NCBI GenBank assembly: GCA_030624695.1
Contig: JAUXJP010000071.1
Coordinates: 1 to 5,935, forward strand
Direction of reading: 5' to 3'
Length of the DNA stretch: 5,935 nt
DNA from: Candidatus Dadabacteria bacterium
GTDB lineage: Bacteria > Desulfobacterota_D > UBA1144 > Nemesobacterales > JAJCZQ01
Below, piece after piece: positions 1 to 4,814 of the stretch; within the stretch, counting starts at the first letter, position 1, and the number at the start of each line of letters is the position of its first letter. A program made the translations under genes and the position numbers. The notes under the pieces were generated by a model. The model was given only the letters and a program-made list of their open reading frames with translations. It did no database searches and was not told the DNA's origin.

Positions 1-64
1 TGTTAATTAGCTGCTCTATTTCTGTCTTTTCGAGGTCGAAAATGCTTAAAAAGTGCCTAGGCAT
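1..64 (-). CDS. argF: Ornithine carbamoyltransferase, N-terminal fragment cut by window edge
   Basis: Only the first 21 codons are in the window; the gene continues past position 1. The reading starts at an ATG at 64-62 and gives MPRHFLSIFDLEKTEIEQL, which matches the usual opening of anabolic ornithine carbamoyltransferases (a basic-His-Phe-Leu start followed by an 'I.DL...EI..L' first helix). The family transfers the carbamoyl group from carbamoyl phosphate to ornithine to make citrulline in the cytoplasm. The start overlaps the end of argD by 8 bp, and an AGAGG site lies 8 nt upstream, so translation is probably coupled to argD. Position after argB and argD fits the pathway, since ArgD leads to acetylornithine and deacetylation gives ornithine. 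The carbamoyl-phosphate and ornithine motifs are outside the window, so an acetyl- or succinyl-ornithine transcarbamylase cannot be formally excluded. Confidence 0.82.
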   Translation of the reverse strand, partial: MPRHFLSIFDLEKTEIEQLIN

Positions 65-1265
65 CTGAATGCACCTCTTTTAAAGATTTATTTATTGTCT
101 CTAGAGCAAAGTCTATCTCTTCCTTAGTAGTATTTAATGGTGGAAGAATTCTCATTACGTTGCCGGCAGTATGGATTGTAAGCAGTCCTTCAGAGATTGT
201 TTTATCAATGATTTTCTTTGCCATATCGGCAGAAGCAAATTCAATCCCCAGTATTAGCCCTTTACCCCTTACCTGGGTTATAAGCTCTTTATATTCTGTC
301 TGAAGCTGGTTTAGTTTTTCTTTAAAATAGCGGCCCAGTTCTCCTACTGAATTGAGTAACTCATTGTTGTTAATTATTTTAAGTGTCTCGAAGGCGCAGC
401 TGACTGCAAGCGGGTTCCCGCCAAAAGTAGTACCGTGGCTTCCGGGTTTAATTTGCTCAGCAACTTTTTCATTGAGTAAAACTGCCCCGCATGGTACTCC
501 GCCGCCTAATCCTTTAGCAAGAGTCATAATATCGGGTTCAATACCTTCATGTTCATAGGCAAAAAGTGTCCCGGTCCTGCCCATACCTACCTGTATTTCA
601 TCAAGAATTAGAAGTAAGTTTTGTTCATTGCAGATCGACCTTAAATCTTTCAGGTATCCGCTTTCAGGAACAATTACGCCATTTTCGCCTTGTATTGGTT
701 CAACTATAACTGCACATAGTTCCGTTGATTTTGCATAATCGGCTACTGATTCAGCGTCTCCATAAGGCACAAAATCAAAGCCTTCCAGCATTGGTTTGAA
801 TCCTTCTTGATACTTTGAAGGCCCGGTTGCACTAAGGGCGCCAAATGTACGCCCGTGGAATGAGCCCATTGTAGAGAGAATTTTATATTTTCCCCCATTC
901 TCACTTCCCCATTTTCTTGCAAATTTAATTGCCCCTTCTACAGCTTCGGTGCCTGTGTTACAGAAAAACACCTTGTTGGCAAAAGAGTTCTCAACAAGCA
1001 TTTTTGCAAGTTTTGCCTGTGATTCAAGATAAAACAGGTTGGATGAGTGAAGGATTTTTTCTGCCTGGTTTTTTATTACCCCGGTTAAAACCGAATGATT
1101 ATGGCCTAGATTTGTGACGGCTATGCCTGTAGTAAAATCAAGAAATTTTTTGCCGTCATTGTCCCAGACCCATGAACCTTTTCCTTCTTTAATGGTTAAA
1201 GGAATTCTATCATAGGTACCGAGAATATATGTGTCGACTTCAGAGATAATATCTTCGGTCTTCAA
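57..1265 (-). CDS. argD: Acetylornithine aminotransferase
   Basis: A 402-residue class III, PLP-dependent aminotransferase, the normal length for ArgD. It interconverts N-acetylglutamate 5-semialdehyde and N2-acetylornithine, with glutamate as amino donor, in cytoplasmic arginine synthesis; many ArgD enzymes also act on succinyl-diaminopimelate in lysine synthesis. Visible landmarks are the phosphate-binding NTGTEAVEGAIKFAR segment (from about 103), FHGRT (136-140), EPIQGENG (189-196), the PLP-contacting LDEIQVGMGRTG (221-232, with Asp222 and Gln225), the Schiff-base lysine Lys251 in TLAKGLGGG, and TTFGGNP (279-285). The start is TTG: between it and the upstream in-frame stop there is no ATG or GTG, and GGAG lies 8 nt before it. 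The TTG overlaps the argB stop as TTGA, so the two are probably translationally coupled. A 4-aminobutyrate or succinylornithine aminotransferase would look similar, but the argB/argF context favours ArgD. Confidence 0.95.
   Translation of the reverse strand: MKTEDIISEVDTYILGTYDRIPLTIKEGKGSWVWDNDGKKFLDFTTGIAVTNLGHNHSVLTGVIKNQAEKILHSSNLFYLESQAKLAKMLVENSFANKVFFCNTGTEAVEGAIKFARKWGSENGGKYKILSTMGSFHGRTFGALSATGPSKYQEGFKPMLEGFDFVPYGDAESVADYAKSTELCAVIVEPIQGENGVIVPESGYLKDLRSICNEQNLLLILDEIQVGMGRTGTLFAYEHEGIEPDIMTLAKGLGGGVPCGAVLLNEKVAEQIKPGSHGTTFGGNPLAVSCAFETLKIINNNELLNSVGELGRYFKEKLNQLQTEYKELITQVRGKGLILGIEFASADMAKKIIDKTISEGLLTIHTAGNVMRILPPLNTTKEEIDFALETINKSLKEVHSDA
74..78 (-). promoter_or_regulatory. Ribosome binding site for argF
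   Basis: AGAGG on the minus strand lies within the last codons of argD and sits 8 nt before the ATG at 64-62. It decides the argF start and supports reading the short segment at the window edge as a real gene rather than as argD trailer. Confidence 0.7.
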
Positions 1266-2143
1266 ATCATTATCTCCGTTCCGATTCCGGAATCGGTGAA
1301 AATTTCAAGAATTACTGCACGTTCGATAGTGCCGTCAATTATGTGGACCTTGTCAACGCCTTCATGAAGTGCTTCGAATGCACACATAACCTTGGGAATC
1401 ATTCCCTGGGATATAATTCCCTTTTTTATCAGCTTCTTCGCAGTTGATTCACTAATTGAGGAAATAAGCTTTTTCTTTTCATCCAGAATACCCGGGACAT
1501 TTGTTAAAAGTATAAGCTTTGTGGCATCTAAAGCCCCGGCAATTTTGCTTGCAACATGGTCGGCATTAATATTGTAAGTGTTACCATCCCCATCTACCCC
1601 GATTGGGGCTATTACCGGGATATATCCCGAATCTTCAAGGGTACGGAGTAATTCAGGATTAATATTTTCGACCTCTCCTACCATACCCAGATCGGCATTT
1701 CGGGGAATTTTTATTCCATTATCTTTTGCAAGTTTTTTTAAATCAATTTTTTTAGCCCTTATTATCTGTCCCTCTTTCCCTGAAAGCCCGACTGCTTTAC
1801 CTCCATGCTGGTTAATTGAATTAATTATTTGCTGATTTATCTTTCCTACCAGTACCATCTCGGCTATTTCCATGGTCTTTTTGTCGGTTACACGGAGCCC
1901 GGCAATAAACGTAGATTTTAGTCCCTGTTTCTCAAGGTGCTCGGCTATCTGCAGGCCTCCCCCGTGAACGACAACCGGCCTTATGCCAACATATTTCATG
2001 AGGATTAAATCACGGGCGAAGTTAGACAGTTCTTCACTGCCTATACTCCCGCCGTATTTAACCACTATGGTCTTCCCATGAAAATCCTTGATATAAGGAA
2101 GGGCCTCAACAAGTGTATGTGCTTTGTTTAAAAGTTCTTTCAT
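1262..2143 (-). CDS. argB: Acetylglutamate kinase
   Basis: A 293-residue amino acid kinase family enzyme that phosphorylates N-acetylglutamate to N-acetylglutamyl-5-phosphate with ATP, the usual controlled step of arginine synthesis. Visible parts are the N-terminal helix (about 1-20, ending LVEALPYIKDFHGKT), KYGG with Lys29, HGGG (60-63), AGLRVTD with Arg84 for the substrate carboxylate, NINADHVASK (181-190, Asp185) and MIPK with Lys251. In this family the N-terminal helix marks hexameric, arginine-inhibited enzymes; the C-terminal LEIFTDSGIGTE, with Glu280 and Gly286, fits the inhibitor-site region. Feedback inhibition is therefore inferred. Departures from the usual signatures are GGSIG in place of GGNAM-like with a loop two residues shorter, HGGGL in place of HGGGP, and SQGM in place of GGM. 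The ATG start has AAGGA 7 nt upstream. It is the first gene of the argB-argD-argF group and has its own promoter. Confidence 0.95.
   Translation of the reverse strand: MKELLNKAHTLVEALPYIKDFHGKTIVVKYGGSIGSEELSNFARDLILMKYVGIRPVVVHGGGLQIAEHLEKQGLKSTFIAGLRVTDKKTMEIAEMVLVGKINQQIINSINQHGGKAVGLSGKEGQIIRAKKIDLKKLAKDNGIKIPRNADLGMVGEVENINPELLRTLEDSGYIPVIAPIGVDGDGNTYNINADHVASKIAGALDATKLILLTNVPGILDEKKKLISSISESTAKKLIKKGIISQGMIPKVMCAFEALHEGVDKVHIIDGTIERAVILEIFTDSGIGTEIMI
1274..1277 (-). promoter_or_regulatory. Ribosome binding site for argD (supports the TTG start)
   Basis: GGAG on the minus strand inside the last codons of argB, with 8 nt to the TTG at 1265-1263. No ATG or GTG is available in frame upstream before a stop near 1305-1307, so this site and the TTG together fix the argD start. 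Confidence 0.65.
1281..1296. repeat. Perfect 16-bp palindrome at the end of argB
   Basis: CCGATTCCGGAATCGG reads identically on both strands. In the argB-argD mRNA it can fold into a 6-bp stem with a CCGG loop, ending 3 nt before the argD GGAG site. It lies in the codons for the conserved TDSGIG segment at the ArgB C-terminus, so coding constraint explains part of it. A role in tuning argD initiation is inference. Confidence 0.6.
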
Positions 2144-2150
2144 TTAAAAT

Positions 2151-2155
2151 TCCTT
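2151..2155 (-). promoter_or_regulatory. Ribosome binding site for argB
   Basis: AAGGA on the minus strand, 7 nt before the ATG at 2143-2141. It supports this start, which also keeps the complete N-terminal helix expected of arginine-sensitive acetylglutamate kinases. Confidence 0.7.
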
Positions 2156-2176
2156 CATTATTAAGAAAAAAAGGTA

Positions 2177-2205
2177 ATTATATAGCAATAATGATTTTAT
2201 GCCAA
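2177..2205 (-). promoter_or_regulatory. Sigma-70-type promoter for argB-argD-argF
   Basis: On the minus strand a -35 TTGGCA (2205-2200, one mismatch to TTGACA) is followed by exactly 17 bp and a perfect -10 TATAAT (2182-2177). Transcription would begin near 2170 and give a leader of roughly 25-30 nt before the argB ATG, with a pyrimidine-rich CCTTTTTTTCTT stretch at its start. It lies in the only sizeable intergenic gap and points at the arg genes. The form is unlike the TAnnTTTG -7 element typical of Bacteroides and relatives. Confidence 0.75.
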
Positions 2206-2217
2206 CATGTACAAGTT
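2204..2217. promoter_or_regulatory. Palindromic operator candidate overlapping the argB -35 box
   Basis: AACATGTACAAGTT is a 14-bp imperfect palindrome (12 of 14 positions symmetrical, core TGTACA). Its low-coordinate edge overlaps the first two bases of the -35 hexamer, the usual place for a repressor site. It does not resemble the TGAAT/ATTCA arms of classical ArgR boxes, so the regulator is unknown. A further TTGTAC lies at 2226-2231, centred 19 bp away and inverted relative to GTACAA at 2209-2214. Confidence 0.4.
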
Positions 2218-2244
2218 ATTATTAATTGTACTTTAAAAATGGTT

Positions 2245-3096
2245 TTAGTTGCTGGTTTTTATTGTGATATCAAAACTCAGACTGGTTTTGGTATTGTCGC
2301 CCCGGAAATATCCTGAGACGGGAGAAGCCATATGACTGTTATATCCGCTTGCAAGTGCGATATGGTCACTTGAGACTATAAATCCGGTACTGGGGTCATA
2401 TCCACGCCATCCGGCACCGGGAATATATACTTCTGACCATGCATGAAGGTCAATTTTCTCATTATCTTCCCCGTTTGTGAGGTATCCACTTACAAACCTT
2501 GCGGCCAGTCCGAAAATTCTGCATGATTCCATAAAAAGCACAGCAAGATCCCTGCATGATCCATTACCTTCGATCAATGTGGTTTCCGCGGTATAGGGGT
2601 CCCCTGTCTTCCTGTCTGTTTTTTCAATACTGCTGTGTATTCTCGAACAAAGGTTACTAAGGAACCTGACTGTACCGTTGTCGGATTCATCCAGTACACT
2701 TTTTGCAAATTTTATCAGTTTTTTCGATGGTTTATTCTGCATTAAAATATATGCCGTGAGTTGTTTCTGCAGACCCTTCTCATACTTAAGCGGAAGTTTA
2801 ATGGCCTGGAGATCAGTGATAATGTAATCAAACGGGTTTGTATTGATCAGCTCTATTTTGGAAGTTGTTTTGATTTCAAGATTATTATGAGTTTCATTAA
2901 ACCAGGCTGTCAGGGTTGTATTGCCGTCTAAATCAATATTATAACTTGAACCGGCTTCTTTTGGCTTAATCTTTATACTGAATTCTTTTACCGTCTGGTA
3001 TGGGTCATTTCGGGGTATTAATCTTAATGTGTGAGGTTCCAGGAAGACCGTTTTATCAAAATCATATTTTGTGATATGCGTTATTTTATAAAACAT
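2245..3096 (-). CDS. Transglutaminase-like cysteine peptidase of the ATP-grasp/alpha-E/Anbu cluster
   Basis: A 283-residue protein. Residues 1-100 match the bacterial transglutaminase N-terminal beta domain (opening MFYKITHITKYDF, then FLEPHTLRLIPR at 18-29). Residues from about 125 form the transglutaminase core. The papain-like triad is visible: Cys181 in GNGSCRDLA, His218 in DLHAWSEVY and Asp234 in GYDPSTG. No signal peptide or membrane segment is seen, so it is probably cytoplasmic. Bacterial members of this family are usually thought to hydrolyse or transfer amide bonds rather than to crosslink proteins. It is the last gene of the cluster, 8 bp after the Anbu stop, with AGGGA (3113-3109) as a somewhat distant ribosome binding site, so it is probably co-transcribed. 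By context it may cleave or transfer a product of the ATP-grasp ligase; this is inference and the substrate is unknown. Confidence 0.88.
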   Translation of the reverse strand: MFYKITHITKYDFDKTVFLEPHTLRLIPRNDPYQTVKEFSIKIKPKEAGSSYNIDLDGNTTLTAWFNETHNNLEIKTTSKIELINTNPFDYIITDLQAIKLPLKYEKGLQKQLTAYILMQNKPSKKLIKFAKSVLDESDNGTVRFLSNLCSRIHSSIEKTDRKTGDPYTAETTLIEGNGSCRDLAVLFMESCRIFGLAARFVSGYLTNGEDNEKIDLHAWSEVYIPGAGWRGYDPSTGFIVSSDHIALASGYNSHMASPVSGYFRGDNTKTSLSFDITIKTSN

Positions 3097-3104
3097 CTTA
3101 ATAT

Positions 3105-3836
3105 TTATTCCCTTGGAAGATCACTGAAAACTTTATCAAAGCATTCTGCGGGCAGTTCCTCCACGGCCTGTGAGACATATTTTTGCCACCAGGTTGAAAG
3201 TTCAATAAGATCATTTCTGGCAAACCTGTATTCAGAAATCTGTTTTGAATCTTTTTTGTATATTACAATATCAATCGGGAAGTCTGCATCTACAGCACTT
3301 GCCCTTGTTGCATCAAATGCAAGATAACCGGCCTTAAGGGCAGTACCCAGTGTTGATTCATACCTAAGTACCCTGTCAAGGATAGGTTTCCCATAACTTG
3401 ACTCACCAATCAGGAAATATGGAGTTCCTATGCCGACTTCTACCCAGTTTGCCTGGGGATAAAGCAGGTACAGTTTGTGCTCCTTATCTTTTTCGAGCTG
3501 ACCGCCGATTATTGAATAGAGATTGAAATGCAGGCCACTTTCCTTTAATGCCTTATTGTCTTCATCCCGGACTTTTCTAAGCTGGTCGGCAAAGGCATTT
3601 ACAGCTTTATACAGCTTGTCGAATTTTTCATCTGTTTCCTGAATAAATTCGTCAAAATATGTAATAGCCTTATCCCTTACGGACCTCAGTCCTGAGGTCA
3701 TAATAAACATGTCATAACCAAGATTGTGATATGTAACCATCTTACGGGCTACTATATGTTCGGTGCTGGTTGTGATCCTGGTATCTGCTATCCCGATTAA
3801 TCCGTCTCTTACTCTTAGCCCTGCACAGAAAGTCAT
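3105..3836 (-). CDS. Anbu-type proteasome-like peptidase (Ntn hydrolase)
   Basis: A 243-residue protein beginning MTFCAGLRVRDGLIGIADTR, the opening of Anbu ('ancestral beta subunit') proteins, relatives of HslV and proteasome beta subunits. Thr2 would become the N-terminal nucleophile once Met1 is removed, with no propeptide. Asp18 in IADTR and Lys32 in ARKM match the supporting catalytic Asp and Lys of the family, and TSGLRSVRD (47-55) fits the segment after the first core strands. Family members form open ring or spiral oligomers; proteolytic activity has been hard to show, so 'peptidase' rests on fold and residues. No unfoldase ATPase gene is adjacent in the window. The ATG overlaps the alpha-E stop by one base (TAATG), and GAGGAA lies 6 nt upstream, which implies translational coupling. 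HslV itself is shorter (about 175 residues) and begins differently. Confidence 0.9.
   Translation of the reverse strand: MTFCAGLRVRDGLIGIADTRITTSTEHIVARKMVTYHNLGYDMFIMTSGLRSVRDKAITYFDEFIQETDEKFDKLYKAVNAFADQLRKVRDEDNKALKESGLHFNLYSIIGGQLEKDKEHKLYLLYPQANWVEVGIGTPYFLIGESSYGKPILDRVLRYESTLGTALKAGYLAFDATRASAVDADFPIDIVIYKKDSKQISEYRFARNDLIELSTWWQKYVSQAVEELPAECFDKVFSDLPRE
3682..3699. repeat. Inverted repeat inside the Anbu gene
   Basis: GACCTCAG and CTGAGGTC (8-bp perfect arms) are separated by 2 bp, in the codons for TSGLRS. It may be chance; it could fold as a 7-bp stem with a 4-nt loop in the mRNA. No function can be assigned. Confidence 0.45.
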
Positions 3837-4813
3837 TATTCATTCCTCGTAAAATTAATCTCAGAAATTGGCTGTACTGTAAAATAGGTTTTGTAAATTG
3901 TTTCACCTACATTGTTGAGGTTTAGCTGGAAGTTGTCCAGGAATTCATGTAATCCGTCTTCAATGATTTCTTCAATATTTGCGTATATCAGTTCTGAACT
4001 CAGGCGGCCCAGAAACATTTCAGTCTTATTGGAATATGTTGTATTTGATGTACCGGTGATTGATTTTATTGATTCAAGCGCAACATTAACACCGTAAAGA
4101 ATCGACCGGGGAAATTCTGTATCAAGAATTAGAAATTTGGCAACATGAGTAGGTGTAATCCTTCTGAATTTTTTCCTGTACATTTCATAACCGCTGGCTG
4201 ATCTAAGTAATGCTGACCAGCTTATAAAATCAATAGGAGTACCTACATCATATACACTTGGAAGAAGTAAAAAATATTTTACATCGAGTATCCTCGATGT
4301 TTTATCTGCCCTTTCAATGAACCTGCCCAACATGCAAAATTGCCAGCCCTCGTTATGTGACATAGTGGAGTTTATTACACCTATGAATGAATGGCTGCAG
4401 TTTATAACACGAGTATAGTAATCACTCGGGTCATCCAGGGCCAGATTCCTTGATTCTTCATTGTTTAAAAAGTTATAAAAGCTGTTTATCTGTATCCAGG
4501 TCTCAGAAGATATTATTTCCCTTACCGACCTCGAATTTTCCCTTGCACTTTTCAAACATGAAATTATTGAGTTTGGGTTATCCAGGTTGAAAGTAAGGAA
4601 ATCAATTACGTTTTCTTTAGTCAGGGTATCATATTTCTTTTCAAATAATTCAATATCACCCGAAGTTTTTACTATTGGGAGCCACTGTTCCTTCAATTCT
4701 AAAGGACTATCAATAAGAAGATTAAGGTTTACCTCTATAAAACGCGCAACATTTTCCGCACGCTCCACGTACCTGCTCATCCAGTATAATGAATCTGCTA
4801 CTCTGCTTAACAT
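3836..4813 (-). CDS. Alpha-E domain protein (DUF403), partner of the ATP-grasp ligase
   Basis: A 325-residue, mostly helical protein beginning MLSRVADSLYWMSRYVERAE, the hallmark of the alpha-E family. An internal duplication is visible: SRYVERAENVAR (13-24) and GRFIERADKTSR (163-174) share the Arg-aromatic-hydrophobic-Glu-Arg-Ala-acidic pattern that names the family. A further conserved helix is RENSRSVREIISSETW (91-106). No catalytic motif of a known enzyme class, signal peptide or membrane segment is seen. The family is nearly always encoded beside circularly permuted ATP-grasp ligases and is thought to act with them; its biochemical role is not established. The ATG comes one base after the ATP-grasp stop (TAATATG) and its own Shine-Dalgarno is weak, so it probably depends on translational coupling. 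Its stop overlaps the start of the Anbu gene. Confidence 0.9.
   Translation of the reverse strand: MLSRVADSLYWMSRYVERAENVARFIEVNLNLLIDSPLELKEQWLPIVKTSGDIELFEKKYDTLTKENVIDFLTFNLDNPNSIISCLKSARENSRSVREIISSETWIQINSFYNFLNNEESRNLALDDPSDYYTRVINCSHSFIGVINSTMSHNEGWQFCMLGRFIERADKTSRILDVKYFLLLPSVYDVGTPIDFISWSALLRSASGYEMYRKKFRRITPTHVAKFLILDTEFPRSILYGVNVALESIKSITGTSNTTYSNKTEMFLGRLSSELIYANIEEIIEDGLHEFLDNFQLNLNNVGETIYKTYFTVQPISEINFTRNE
3843..3848 (-). promoter_or_regulatory. Ribosome binding site for the Anbu gene
   Basis: GAGGAA on the minus strand within the last codons of the alpha-E gene, 6 nt before the ATG at 3836-3834. It fixes the start immediately before the catalytic Thr, so the protein has no propeptide. 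Confidence 0.65.
4281..4300. repeat. Inverted repeat inside the alpha-E gene
   Basis: ACATCGAG and CTCGATGT (8-bp perfect arms) flank a 4-nt loop, in the codons for SRILDV of the second ER-A repeat. On the minus strand the stem is followed by AAAATATTTTTT, so the T-tract is not directly adjacent and it is not a convincing terminator. Confidence 0.5.
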
Positions 4814-4814
4814 A

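Noticed and set aside
1394..1406. GGGAATCATTCCC dyad in argB
   Set aside because: The arms are 6 bp around a single base, too tight for an RNA hairpin, and the site encodes the conserved GMIP segment.
1578..1835. 85-codon open frame on the plus strand
   Set aside because: It is the antisense shadow of argB, with no independent start signal or recognisable domain.
2152..2174. CCTT in the argB leader pairing with the AAGG of its Shine-Dalgarno as a regulatory switch
   Set aside because: Only four base pairs support it and the leader is too short and AT-rich to argue for a riboswitch or attenuator.
2209..2231. GTACAA...TTGTAC stem as a transcription terminator for the transglutaminase gene
   Set aside because: The stem is only 6 bp, AT-rich, has an 11-nt loop and is not followed by a T-tract on the minus strand.
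2113..2316. 67-codon plus-strand frame crossing the intergenic gap
   Set aside because: It overlaps the ends of two well-supported minus-strand genes and the argB promoter, and the translated sequence has no recognisable features.
3031..3327. 98-codon open frame on the plus strand
   Set aside because: It is antisense across the Anbu-transglutaminase junction, where both minus-strand proteins are clearly real.
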